In this document: positions 36,901-47,100 of the stretch, piece by piece
Position numbering within the stretch: the stretch's first letter is position 1
How the letters are laid out: the number at the start of each line of letters is the position of its first letter
Assembly: GCA_013399015.1 (NCBI GenBank)
Contig: VWZX01010896.1
Coordinates: 374,337-438,336 of the forward strand
Direction: 5' to 3'
DNA from: Galbula dea
Lineage: Eukaryota; Chordata; Aves; Piciformes; Galbulidae
DNA: 64,000 nucleotides
The notes under the pieces: model-generated
Seen by the model: the letters and a program-made list of their open reading frames with translations, nothing else
Told to the model about the DNA's origin: nothing
The model's database searches: none
Program-made: the position numbers and the translations under genes

Positions 36901-39900
36901 GCCACTTCACCCCCAGGCAGTGTCGCAAATGCTATACCACTGCAGGTGGCAGATGCCAGCCTCTGCTTTCAGCAGAGCCAAGCATTTGGGGGCACCAAAG
37001 GGTTCCAATAAGCAGCTCAGCCTGCCACAGGCTGCTCTGAGCTCCCCTCCTCTCAAAGCCAAGCATACAAACCTTCCCCAGGCAGGAGAGCTGCGACTGC
37101 CAGAAGCGGTGCCGCCGGGACGTGGGGAACGTGGAGCTGGAGGGGCCAGAGGAGGCAATCAGGATCAGAGGGGAACCAGGCAGTTTGCTCTGCAAAGGTC
37201 AGCAAGGAGATGTGTAAGGGAAAGCAAACTTCTCAGCCTGGGACCTCCCTGCCCAGCTGAGACTGCACCATGAAACAGGAGAAATCTTGCAGAGCTCATT
37301 AACTGATTGCACGATCCCCAGGCAGACCTGCCTCAGGGTAGCACAGGATGCCAAAATCCCAGCATGGTTGGGGTGGGAAGGGACCTCTGGGGTCACCCAG
37401 GCCAACCCCTGCTGCAGCAGGGTCACCCACAGCAGCTTCACCACCAGCACCTCTTGCCCCCAGCCTTCAGCTCTTGCTCAGCACTCAGCAGCTCCCCTCT
37501 GGGGCTGCTCTTCTCCAGGCTCAGCAGCCCCAGGGCTCTCAGCCTTTCCTCCTGCCAGAGCTGCTCCAGTGCCCTCAGCATCTCCCTAGCCTCCCATGGG
37601 CTCTCTGCAGCAGTTCCTTGTGTGTCTGGAACTGAGGAGCCCAGGACTGGAGCCAGGACTCCAGAGGTGCCCTCATCACCAGGGCAGAGGAGAGGGGGAG
37701 GAAACCCTCCCTTGCCCTGCTGCTCACACTCCTCTGAACACACCCCAGGAGACCATTGGCCTTCTTGGCCACAGCAGCACATTGACAACTTGTTGCCCCC
37801 CAGCACTGCCAGGTCCTTCTCCCTGGAGCTGCTTCCCAGCAGCTGTCCCTAACCTCTCCTGCTCCATGAGGCTATTCATCCCCAGCTGCAGGACTCCACA
37901 GTTGCCCTTGTTGAGCTTCCTGAGGTTCCTCTCTGCCCACTCTCTAGTACAAGGGGAATGTGTCCAACAGAAGGAGCTTCCCTCATGGAATAAGGCTAAA
38001 GCAGGAGGAGAAGAGCCCAGGAAGCCAGAGAGAAGCAGAAGGAAGAGGACAGCAGAAGGATAAAGGGAAGAAGCCAACTGGTGTGAGAGCAGCCCCCTGC
38101 TCCCAGCCCCAGGAGGTACTCACTGGTTTGTTATGTGACAAGACACCCACAGCTGGGTCCCAAGGCCTCTTCAGCAGCAGTGACAGAGCCTCAGCACCTG
38201 CTGCCCCAGTCTTGGTGGTGGAGGACATCAGCATCCTGTCAATCAGGGTAGGGATCTGAAACCAGAGGCCAAGATGGACTGAGCAAACAGGCACAGCCAC
38301 CCCACGGAAGGATAAAGGCTGCATCAGCTTCCTCCAACGAGCTTCACAGAGGGAGAAGGGTTCTAAGTGACAGCAAAGTCTGTTAGCACCTTTCCTTTAA
38401 GGGTTTGCAGAGCATCCAGGTAAGCAGCCAGCACTGGCAAGCTGAGGGTCTCCACTAGGGTGGTGTGAAGCCACTGGATCAGTTTGGTGTCCCAGTTGAC
38501 ACTGGCCAGGGCCTGGCGAACCCTCCGGGCACACTTGTCCACTGCTATCCTCCTCAGCACTGGCTCATTGCATGCCTGAAACATGGGAAACCCAAAATAA
38601 ACACAGTTATGGGGGCAGAAAAGAAATCCAAGACACCATGTGAACCCCAACCCACTGGGAAGTATCAGCCTGGGCAGCCCAAAGCCCTCTAGAGTGCACC
38701 AGCATCCTCACAGTGAGGATAACACCACAGCTCAAAGCAGCCCAGAGCTGCTGTTTCCTCACGACACAACCCAGAGGCCAAGAGTTTTAGCCTGGCTCAG
38801 TCAGGCTTTGCTAGGAAGGGCTGAAAGAAACACACAGGAGCTCTGGAGAGAAGTACCTGAGAGTGCTGGTGGGCAACAAATTGCCCATGAAGCAGCAATG
38901 TGACCTCCTGGCCAAGAAGGCCAATGTTTACTGGGAGGGTGCAGAGCCCTGGCCCAGGCTGCCCAGAGAGGCTGTGGAGTCTCCTCCTAGGGAGAGATTC
39001 CCAAGGCAGCTGGAGGTGCTGGTGGTGAAGCTGCTGTGGGTGACCCTGCTGGAGCAGGGGGTTGGCCTGGGTGACCCCAGAGGTCTCTTCCCACCCCAGC
39101 CATGCTGGGATTTGGGGGTTCTGTGCCTGCTGGAAGGCAGAAGGAGCAAGGGCAAGGCCTTACCCCCTCGTTGGCCAGCCGAGCCAGCCTGTCAGACTGC
39201 AGTGCCTTGTGAATCTTGTTGAACAGCTTGTTCTGGGCCATTGTCCAACCTGTCCTGGGGACAAAACCAGAGAGCTAACATCAGTTGCTGCTCCACAGGC
39301 ATCCAGGTGCTGCCAGCTCCCAAAGGCAGTTGGCAGCATCGCTGCCACCACAGCCTCCAGAACCTGTTTATGGCTATGGACAAAGGGAGCTTTGCCCCTG
39401 AGGATTTGGAGAGGGTTCAGTACAAAACACCAGGCTTTAAAAGCCACTGGGGAGTCCCAGTGAACATCTGAGGATCAGAAAGAGAAGAGTAACAGCAGGA
39501 GCAAGAAAGAAGAAAGACACTTATTGCTTTGGCCTAGGTTATCACCATGTTTCTCAGTCAAACTGTCCAGAAAAGTAACCAACCCATTCCTCCTAAGGTC
39601 CAGACTGCAGCCTGGTCTGAGTACAGCTCCAGGGAGGGGGTTTAATACTTTAATAAGTGGAATTTATGTATGTTCTCTTTTTTTACAGTGGAATATGATT
39701 GAATTGAGGATCTATGTGTACTCTAATGACTAAGGTGGCAGAGCCCTGGCCCAGGCTGCCCAGATTGGTTGTGGAGTCTCTTCTTGGGGAGAGACTGCAA
39801 AGGCAGCTGGAGGTGCTGGTGGTGAAGCTGCTGTGGGTGATCCTGCTGGAGCAAGGGGTTGGCCTGGATGATCCCCAGAGGTCCCTTCCCACCCCCTCCA

Positions 39901-41424
39901 TGCTGGGATTTGGGGATTCTGTGACTCATTGTCCCAAGCTCCTCCAAAGAGAGCAGCAGGCTTCACAGGAAGCATGCAGGAGATGTTCACCAACCAGACC
40001 AACTTCCACCATTCACCCCAACAGAATTCACTTGCTTCAGACACTATTCAGCTCAGGAACTTCCCCCCCTATTGGGTCACACTCAGCAGGAGGCTGTTCA
40101 GGGCCCAAATCCCTCCCCTCTCCCTCTGCTACCTGTTGATGTGCTCCTCCCAGTCATCAGGGGGGGGTGGAGCATCGGCGTCGGTGCGGGCAAACATGAC
40201 ATGCCGCTCGCACTCGTTCATCACGCTGCGAGCCTTCTGGTTGTCGTACAGGGGCACCGGCGTGGGCGTCACCGTCTCCACGTCGATGGGCACATCGGCT
40301 TCGCTGTCGGGAGGAAGGGAGAAGGAGGTTGCTCACCTCAGGGTCTACCAGGACAAAAGGCCACAGAGCTTTTATGTCCGAGCATCTCGATATTACTAGG
40401 CTGAGCTTGGGCTCCTCCTGAACTCCCCGAGCAAGCCTCTGAGCTATAACCCTAAGCACAACTCACTCCCTCCCTCAGCCCAGGCCCAGCCCCATGCCCT
40501 GACCCTAAACCAAATCACTGAGGTCTGGCCACAGTCCCCCTTCCCACCCCAACCCCAAGGCCATGACACCAGCCCTCAGCCCAGCCCCACACCTTCCTAC
40601 AGCCCATACTGCTCCCCACAGACCCCCAAACCTGCTCTAGTCTCCCCCCACCACCACACCAGCCCCACAGGCCACTCCCTGGCCCACACTTTCCCCTCAC
40701 AGACCCCCAGCCCCACACGGTCTCCTCACAAGCCTCTCAGGACCCCTCCTGCCCACCCCTCAAGATTACCTCCAGTCCTACAGCCCCCTGCTCTCTCCTC
40801 ACAGACCCTCCTCTCCCTCCACCCAGCTCCTGGAACCCCCCCAGCCCCACAGGAATCCCCTGTGCTCCACAGCCGCCACACTCATCACTCACAGACCCCT
40901 TCAGGTTGCCCGCAGACCCCACACAGGCCTCTCAGGCCCACAGGACCCCTCTGAGCCCAACAGACCCCACACTCTCTCCCCACAGGCCTCTCAAGACTCC
41001 TGTAGCCCCATTTAGGCTTCTCGGACTGACAGGACGGCCCCCGAGCCCCACACTCTTCCCTCCCCGCCCCAAAGGCCACTCACTGTCCCTCAGGAGCTTC
41101 CCAGTCCCCACACAGGCCACTCAGCCCCCACCCTTATCCCACACAGGCCTCTCCGGAGCCTCCCTGCACCCCCTCCCTCAGGGTCCTCCCCAGTCCTCAC
41201 AGAGCAGTGCCGAGCTGCCTCCGAGGCGTTAAGAAAAGCATTCGCGTAGGCCGAGCAGAGCTAGCATCGGGGTGAGCGCTCCAGGGCTTGGCGTAACTGT
41301 GATCCAAGCAAACCAGGTCGAGCTCCCGCTCGTGAACCGAGAGCTGCAGTAGCAGGGACGTCCCCATCCTCCGCGCCGACCACTGCAGGTCGCGATCGCG
41401 ATCCCCAAGGCCGCGCTGCGACAT
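15579..41424 (-). CDS. KANSL3: KAT8 regulatory NSL complex subunit 3
   Basis: Twenty-one coding exons, phases all consistent, encode 1118 residues: 41201-41424, 40133-40303, 39164-39254, 38390-38575, 38124-38255, 37073-37189, 36026-36127, 35814-35885, 34900-34974, 34525-34682, 33126-33189, 32462-32662, 31258-31414, 27413-27604, 25830-25914, 24758-24912, 24244-24356, 23014-23233, 22067-22200, 18787-18949, 15579-16123. The N-terminus (SARRMGTSLLLQLSVHEREL, HSYAKPWSAHPDASSARPTR) is almost identical to human KANSL3. The protein is a subunit of the nuclear NSL complex, in which KAT8/MOF acetylates histone H4; it also binds spindle microtubule minus ends. The start ATG follows a 35-bp stretch next to an N gap, so the 5' UTR is unresolved. 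Introns are packed with CR1. The gene is head-to-head with FER1L5. Confidence 0.97.
16206..16800 (-). mobile_element. CR1 LINE fragment, class A
   Basis: Reverse-oriented CR1 in KANSL3 intron 20, from AACTCTTTCAGGGAAGAA to CCCAATAGCCTCAGCCC. Its 3' tail is missing. Confidence 0.88.
17728..18110 (-). mobile_element. CR1 LINE fragment, class C
   Basis: Begins ACAGAATCAGAGTGGTTTGG and continues with CAGGTTGCTCACAGCCCC. A different subfamily from its neighbour at 18143, and the same type as 33790-34195. Confidence 0.82.
18143..18480 (-). mobile_element. CR1 LINE fragment, class A
   Basis: Reverse-oriented CR1 3' part with CATGGAGTCCAACCACTGAC and CCTCCAGGGCTGGTGACTCC, in KANSL3 intron 20. Confidence 0.88.
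19165..19770 (-). mobile_element. CR1 LINE fragment, class B (long copy)
   Basis: Class B CR1 whose 3' end reads CAGAATCCCAGCATGGCAGG. It retains the central 190 bp (about 19271-19463) that is missing from the copies at 23643 and 37350. KANSL3 intron 19. Confidence 0.88.
20457..20990 (-). mobile_element. Mosaic CR1 fragment: class A 3' end joined to class B body
   Basis: 20457-20690 is class A 3' sequence (CCTCCAGGGCTGCTGACTCC). At about 20690 it changes without a break to class B (TTGGCCTGGCCCTGGGCAGC onward). KANSL3 intron 19. Confidence 0.85.
21790..21908 (-). mobile_element. Short CR1 fragment, class A
   Basis: About 120 bp with GGAGTCCAACACTGCCAGGT and CCTCCAGGGCTGGTGACTCC, in KANSL3 intron 19. 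Confidence 0.8.
22067..32662 (-). CDS. KANSL3: Ser/Pro-rich and glycine-rich tail exons 12-19 of KANSL3
   Basis: Exon 12 (32462-32662) carries the basic run EKKKKPRDSSRRD, a likely nuclear localisation signal, and PTSPAAKVPASPSGSE. Exon 13 has SSVSSSPTSSPKTK. Exons 14-19 carry SKRAKIKVTIVSPGD, LSFSLQDIGSKS and KPTAIHQLLTNGGLAKLASS, all recognisable from mammalian KANSL3. The region is Ser, Thr, Pro and Gly rich and likely disordered. Exons 14 to 19 are separated by CR1-filled introns. Confidence 0.93.
22405..22998 (-). mobile_element. CR1 LINE fragment, class A
   Basis: Reverse-oriented copy in KANSL3 intron 18, from AGAGTCAGGGAGTCACTTGG to GCTGCTCCAAGCCAGG, ending about 15 bp from the donor of exon 18. 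Confidence 0.9.
23643..24075 (-). mobile_element. CR1 LINE fragment, class B, internally deleted
   Basis: Class B copy whose central 190 bp are absent: CACCAGCACCTCCAG runs straight into GCCCCCAGCCTTCAG at about 23755. KANSL3 intron 17. Confidence 0.88.
25368..25622 (+). mobile_element. CR1 3' fragment, class B
   Basis: Plus-oriented 3' end with GGAGGTGCTGGTGGTGAAGC and the terminal CCATGCTGGGGTTCTGTGA. KANSL3 intron 15. Confidence 0.88.
28228..28462 (+). mobile_element. CR1 fragment, class A
   Basis: Plus-oriented segment with CTGGAGAAGAGGAGGCTCAG. The 3' end is lost. It lies in the 3.6-kb KANSL3 intron 13, which otherwise shows no recognised feature. Confidence 0.85.
31555..32305 (+). mobile_element. 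CR1 LINE fragment, class A (longest copy)
   Basis: About 750 bp, the longest CR1 here, plus-oriented in KANSL3 intron 12, ending GTTGGACTCCATCATCTGAA. Confidence 0.9.
33126..39254 (-). CDS. KANSL3: Alpha/beta-hydrolase-like core exons of KANSL3
   Basis: Exons 3-11 encode residues 132-464. They include NKCARRVRQAL-type helices (ACNEPVLRRIAVDKCARRVR), the loop LPGSPLILIASSGPSSS, and strand-turn IILLGWNTGALVACH. In an active hydrolase the turn would be GxSxG; here the nucleophile position is Asn 357 (GWNTG), so the fold is expected to be catalytically dead, as in other KANSL3 proteins. The later FPLLTVDGPRG and FVIGQNSLQC segments match the human protein closely. Confidence 0.93.
33790..34195 (+). 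mobile_element. CR1 fragment, class C
   Basis: Plus-oriented, with TTCTTCAGCCTGGAGAAAAG and the 3' end GGTTGGACTAGCTGACCTTG. KANSL3 intron 10. Confidence 0.87.
35225..35702 (+). mobile_element. CR1 fragment, class B-like
   Basis: Plus-oriented older relative of class B with GGCTGAGAGCCCTGGGGCTG and terminal CATTCTGGGATTCAGTGAC. KANSL3 intron 8. Confidence 0.86.
36477..36890 (-). mobile_element. CR1 fragment, class A
   Basis: Reverse-oriented, CACAGAATCCTAGAACCACT to CCCCTGTGCTCCAGCC. KANSL3 intron 6. Confidence 0.87.
37350..37920 (-). mobile_element. CR1 LINE fragment, class B, internally deleted
   Basis: As at 23643, the central 190 bp are absent: CACCAGCACCTC joins TTGCCCCCAGCCTTC at about 37453. 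KANSL3 intron 5. Confidence 0.87.
38866..39125 (+). mobile_element. CR1 3' fragment, class B
   Basis: Plus-oriented 3' end with GGAGGTGCTGGTGGTGAAGC, ending 38 bp from the KANSL3 exon 3 donor (intron 3). Confidence 0.87.
39733..39925 (+). mobile_element. CR1 3' fragment, class B
   Basis: About 190 bp with GGAGGTGCTGGTGGTGAAGC and terminal CCATGCTGGGATTTGGGGA. KANSL3 intron 2. Confidence 0.87.
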
Positions 41425-41458
41425 GGTCCTAACGCCCGGCCAGCACCATTCCACTCTC

Positions 41459-41673
41459 NNNNNNNNNNNNNNNNNNNNNNNNNNNNNNNNNNNNNNNNNN
41501 NNNNNNNNNNNNNNNNNNNNNNNNNNNNNNNNNNNNNNNNNNNNNNNNNNNNNNNNNNNNNNNNNNNNNNNNNNNNNNNNNNNNNNNNNNNNNNNNNNNN
41601 NNNNNNNNNNNNNNNNNNNNNNNNNNNNNNNNNNNNNNNNNNNNNNNNNNNNNNNNNNNNNNNNNNNNNNNNN
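41459..41673. other. Assembly gap (215 N)
   Basis: N run between the first exons of KANSL3 and FER1L5, flanked on the right by pure G/C sequence. Confidence 0.98.
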
Positions 41674-41784
41674 GGGCGGGGCCCGGGGCCGGGGCCGGGC
41701 GCGGTGTAAGATGCGGAGAGTGGAGTAGAGCGGAATGGAGCGCAGCGGAGCGGAATGGAGCGCCGCGAAGCGGAGCGGAGTTAG

Positions 41785-42180
41785 GGGATACGGGGATGTT
41801 GGGATATAGGGACATAGGGATGTGGGGACACTGGGATGTATGGACAAGGGGATGCAGGGACATTGGGAACGTGGTGACATGGGAATGTATGGACGTGGGG
41901 ACATGGAGATGTATGGACAAGGGGTGCAGGGACATTGGGAACGTGGTGACAGGGGAATGTATGGATATGGGGACACAGGGATGTGGGGTTGTGGTGACAT
42001 GGGGGTGTAAGGGTGTGGAGATGTAGGGACATGAGGATGCAGGGACATGGAGGTGTATGGATATCGCAGCACTCGGATGTGAGGACACGGGCACATGGAG
42101 ACAGGGACATGGGGATGAGGGGACATGACATGGACATGGGGACACAGGGACGTGGGGATGTGGCACACATGGACATGTCC
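41785..42180 (+). repeat. GGACATGGGGATGT-type minisatellite
   Basis: Diverged 12-14 bp units and higher-order copies (GGGACATTGGGAACGTGGTGACA appears twice, at about 41857 and 41930) upstream of FER1L5. Related units fill FER1L5 introns 7 and 16. Confidence 0.85.
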
Positions 42181-42270
42181 CTGCCCCTCCCTCTCCAGGT
42201 GGCATTCTGGAATGCATCCCAGCACCATGGTTACAGCACCTAGGTGGCACAGTGGTACCAGGACACGGCC

Positions 42271-44105
42271 ATGCTGCGGCTACTGGTGGCCAGTGCCCAC
42301 ATCCCTGAGGCCACTGGCTCTGGACCTGGCCTGCATGTATCTGCTAGCTTCAGAGGTACCTCTGGGGACAAGGGAGGGGACACCACAGTGGCATTGGCCA
42401 TCCTGGTGCACGAGGGCCCATGCCTGGGAACATCCTTGCAGCCAAATGTCCCCCCACCCTGACATGCCACCACCCTCTCTCCCATGTCCACCCAGGTGTC
42501 CCCAGGAGTACCCGGGTGGTACCAGAGGAGGACAGCCCCACCTGGAATGAGGTGAGGTGACTCCAGGGTGGCCCAAGTTGGCACAGGGACACTTAGGTCA
42601 CCCCAGTAAACCTTTGCCACCTTCCTCTCCCCACCCCAGACTCTGGCATGGCCACTGGGCACACGTCCCCTGCACCCCACAGCCACCCTGACCCTGCACC
42701 TCCGGCACTGGAGCCAGCCAGCACCCCAGGGGTGAGTAGCACCCATGGGTGGGCACCTCGTGGGGGGACCACCTCCATCATGGCCACCCTCACCCTGTTC
42801 CTTTGTCCCCTGCAGGGACCTGGGTGCTGCCACGGTATCGCTGGATCAGTTGGTGGCCAACCCTGGGCTGCCACTGGCCCTCAGCGATGTCCCACTGCTG
42901 GACCCTCAGGGACATCCCACAGGAGTGAGCACCCACCATGCACCCACAGCATCACCCCAGGGTGCCAGCAGGCTCTGTCTGGGGTGCCACCTGTCCCCTT
43001 GCAGTGCACCATCACCCTTCACTGCTCCTATGACCCCCATGGCATGACTGAGGACACCGTGGTCTCTCTGCGAGGACCAGTGTCACCACCAACAGTGTCA
43101 CCTCACCACCCCAGCATGGGCCCACTGGGAAGCAAAGAAAACTTCCAGGTATGGCACCCATGGCTGCAGTGGCATCCAGGCTGAGGTCCCATCTGCTAGC
43201 TCTGGTGTCACCACCTGTCCCATAGGTCCGGGTGAGGGTCATCAAGGGCCACCAGCTCCAGGGCAATGACATCAAGCCAGTGGTGACAGTCCTTATCGGG
43301 CAGCACCGCTTCAGGACCAGGATCCGGGCTGGAAACAACCCCTACTACAACGAGGTGACACCGTGGAGGGGACGCAGGGACCTGCTGGTGTTCCCTCACC
43401 TCTCCCTCACCTCCTTTTTGCCCATTTTCTAGGTGTTTTGCCAAAATTTCCACCAGACACCAGCCCAGCTGGCAGAGGAACCCATCCAGATCCGGGTCAG
43501 GGCTGGGACACTGCTGGGGACGGGGACATGGGGATGTGGTGACACGGAGATACATGGCCATGGGGACACAGGGACATGGGCATGTGGTAACATGGGAACA
43601 GAAGGACATGGAGATATATGGCCATGGGGACACAGGGACATGGGCATGGGGTGACATGGGGATACAGGGGCATAGGGACATGGGGATACGGTGGCACCAC
43701 TGGGGACAGGGACAGCAGGGTGGCCGCTGGTGCCATGTCCCTCTCCTTCTCACAGGTGCTGGACTCACGAGCCACCCGTGCCAAAGCCACCATCGGAGTC
43801 TTCCAGGTGAGGCCAGCAGCTGGGGCCCGAGGTGTCCCTCACGCTGGGGCTGCTCTCATCCCTTTGCCATCCCCACAGCTGGATGTTGGCACCGTGTACC
43901 GTGCACCAGGTAAGCCAGAAGGTTGTGGTGACCCCGAGGTGACACTGAGGTGACACCAGGGTGACACTGAGCTCTCCCCACCCCACCAGGACACAGCTTG
44001 AGCTGGAAGTGGCTGAGTCTGCAGCATCCTCATCACCCAGATGCTGGCTCTAGAGGCTACCTCCACGTCAGCTTGACTGTTCTCCGTGCCGGCGAGCCGG
44101 TGCCG
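42271..44105 (+). CDS. FER1L5: FER1L5 exons 1-10: C2A and C2B
   Basis: Exons 42271-42355, 42496-42551, 42640-42731, 42816-42924, 43005-43148, 43226-43354, 43433-43495, 43756-43806, 43879-43909 and 43990-44105, all phase-compatible. C2A is diverged (PTWNE then TLAWPL) and lacks the acidic loops expected for Ca2+ binding. C2B begins VRVRVIKGHQLQGNDIKPVV, very close to myoferlin IRVRVIEGRQLSGNNIRPVV. The exon ending at 43495 uses a GTCAGG donor. Confidence 0.92.
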
Positions 44106-47100
44106 GTGAGTTCCTTCCCCCCCATGCCTCCCCAGCACCCCCAAAACGCCATTCCCTTGGGAAAGGGAACCCCATTTTCATACACACGCTCCAAAAAGGA
44201 CCACGAGGAACCGATGGAGGACGAGGACATAGAGGCCAACCTGCTGCAGCCATCACCGTGTGCCGCCACCCTCCAGCTCCGCATCTACCATGCCGAGGAC
44301 CTGCCACAGGCTGGGCACCACGGTGGGGTTTGGGGGAGGTGGGAAGGGGTGGATTTGGGGGACCTCCTGCCCTTGCCAACCTCTTGCCATGGCATCCCCC
44401 GTACAGTGGTGCCAGGTCAGCAGTGTCTCCCCTCGGGGCTACCGGTTGGCACCAAGAAAGGTTTCGTGTCGGCTGCGGTGAGGGNATGCTTCCTGCACCA
44501 CTCACCCCCTCCCCCCAAAGCAGGGGGACCCCCAAAAGGTGAGGGACACCCCCATGTCAACACACCTTCCCCTATTTTTTCTCCCCAGCTGCCCCCCATC
44601 TGTGATGAGATCCAGTTGGCCATCCTCAGTGGGTAAGTAGGGGGAGCTCCCTTGGCTTTTGGGACCCCCTTGGTTTTGGGAAACCCTCCTTGAGTTTGGG
44701 AGACTCCTGCAGTTTGGGGGGGACCCTCCCCCTATTTTTAGGGGGACCTCTCACCCCTTTCCCTCCCCACCCCACAGGTCCTGCAGCAGGAAGGTCCTGG
44801 GCACTGCCACTCTCGACCTCTCCCAGATTTCCTCTGCAGGTGCTGAGCTGGAGGGTGAGTGGGCTCTACCCTTGGGTGAGGGGTCCCCAGCACCCAGACC
44901 ACCCCTGAGCCCCCTCCCCCCTACTGAGCCCCCTTTTAATCTTCCAGAAGGCACTCCTGGCTTCTTACCCTGCTTTGGCCCCACCTTCCTCCCCTTCTAC
45001 GGCCCCCGGCCAGATGCTGCCAGGACATCCAGCACAGTAAGTGGGTGACAGGGTGGGGACAGCACCTTCTCGGGGGGGACACAGCACCCAGACCACCCCC
45101 CCGCACCCTTATTTTACAGGACACTAAGGTGGCCTATAGGGGACGGGTGCTGCTGGAGCTCAGCACCCACACGGGCACCCCAGATGGGCGCCAGAGAGGC
45201 ACCATCACCCCCGAGGACATTGCCAGGGTGCAGGTGAGGACTTGGGGACATGGGGACACCAGGACATGGAGATGCAGTGGCACAGGGACATGGGGACATA
45301 GGGATGTGGTGACAGTGATATGGGATGTGGTGACATGGGGACACATGGACATGGGGACAGACAGACATGGGAAAAGATAGACATGGGGACACAGTGACAT
45401 GATGTGTGAGGCCATCCCTGAGATCTTTAAGGAGGTGGGGAATGTTCTGGAGATGTTTCACCCATTTTTGGCCCCAGCACCACTTACCTCGCTGCCGCTT
45501 CGGGCTCTGTGGGGTCTTCTACTCGGCCACCATGGTGCCAGGTGGCTCTGAGCTCCTGCGCTTCGAGCTCAGCCTGGGCAATTATGGGGACACCAGCGAT
45601 GTCACCTGCAAGCCAGCCTCCTCTGTCACCCCACACGCGTGTCCCCTCTTCGATGGTGAGCAGGGTGCTGGGGAGGGGACACACATGAGGCTGTGGTGTC
45701 CCATGGGATGGGTGCTCAGTGTCTTCTGGCTTCAGGCAACCGCTACCACTACCTGCCGTGGTATGGTGACAAGCCGGTGGTGGCTGTCACCTCGTCCTGG
45801 GAGGACACCAGTCACCGTTGGGAGACCCAAAACCTCCTACGTGCCATGTGCCGGCGGTTGGTGAGCACCCATGGGGGGTGGTGGGAGGGGGAGTTGGAGG
45901 TGACTAGTCACCCATCTCCAGGTTGGGAGACTTTGGGGACATCTCTGCAGGAGAAGAACGTGGTGGAGCTGAGGGATGCCCAAGGAGACACCCAACGGGA
46001 CATTGGCAGGAGGCTGCTGAGGCAACTGGCCCAGGACTGCGGGTCAGGGGTGGCACCTGGAGGGGGGGAGGCCTGGGGACCCCTAAGTGGGGTGAGGTGC
46101 TGGGGGGGTTGTGGGGAGAATGGGGTAAGTGGGGGGGTAATAGGATATTTTGAGGACAGAAATGGGGTATTCAGGCAGAAATGGGGTATTGGGGGGGGGA
46201 TTTAGGGGAGGAAATAGGGTGTTGGGGGGGGATGGGAATGGGGGCATTTCCAGGGGGTGTGTTTGCAGGAGGGTGCTGCCGTGGCTGGAGGCCCAGCCCA
46301 CCCCCACGCTGCTGGATGGCCACCGGCGAGCTGCTCGCCTTCACCGGCTGCGGCTGCTGGCGGCGGCAGCAGAGATGTCACCGAGGGCTGAGGGCTGGCA
46401 CACGCTGCTGCCGGTGGCTGAGGGCTGGCTGCGAAGCATGACTGCTCTGGCTGGTGAGGTAGGGGCTGGGGCTGGAAGGGCTTATCACTGTAATGAGTTG
46501 GGACTGGGGCTGGAAGGGCTCATCACTGTGATGAGTTGTGCCTGGTCTGGGGGAGCATCATCACTGTGATGAGTTGTGGCTGCGGCTGGGGGATGCTCAT
46601 TGCTACAATGAGTTGTGACCAGTCTCAGCCCACCAGTCTCTCTCTCTCTCTGTCCCCACAGCCACAGGTCAGCATGCCCGATGTGGTGCTGTGGCTGCTG
46701 CAGGGTGGCCGGAGGGTGGCCTGCGCCCGTGTCCCTGCCACTGAAGTCATGTTCTCCCGGAGTGGCCCTGGAGCCAGCGGCAGGCTCTGCGGCAGGGTCC
46801 AGACCCTCTTCCTGGTGGTAGGCAGCCCCATGTCCCCTCTGTGTCCTCTCCACGTTCCTACCCATGTCCTCACTCATTTCCACCCATCTCCCCTCTGTAC
46901 CCCTCCACATTCCCACCCATATCCCCCCCATGTCTTCTCCATGTCCCTACCCATGCCCCCTCCATGTCCTCTATATACCTCTTCATGTGCCCACCCATGT
47001 CCCCTCTGTGTCCTCCTCCATGTCCCCCCAAGTCCCCTCCATATCCCCACTCATGTCGCCTCTATACCCCTCCATGTCCCTACCCATGTCCCCCCCGTGG

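Larger units (their letters stand above)
41425..42270. promoter_or_regulatory. KANSL3/FER1L5 divergent promoter region with assembly gap
   Basis: Between the two start codons lie 35 bp, a 215-bp N run (41459-41673), a GC-only stretch (GGGGCCGGGGCCGGGCGCGG), a GGAGC/GGAATG tandem array (41715-41780), a GGGACATGGGGATGT minisatellite (41785-42180) and a possible 5' UTR acceptor CTCTCCAG at 42198. A GGAATG (TEAD/MCAT type) at 42209 would suit a muscle gene, but this is speculation. Any CpG-island core is hidden in the gap. Confidence 0.55.

Noticed and set aside
41715..42270. CRISPR-like arrays among the many short tandem repeats
   Set aside because: Repeats are contiguous and diverged, with no unique spacers of even length, and the surrounding genes are vertebrate.
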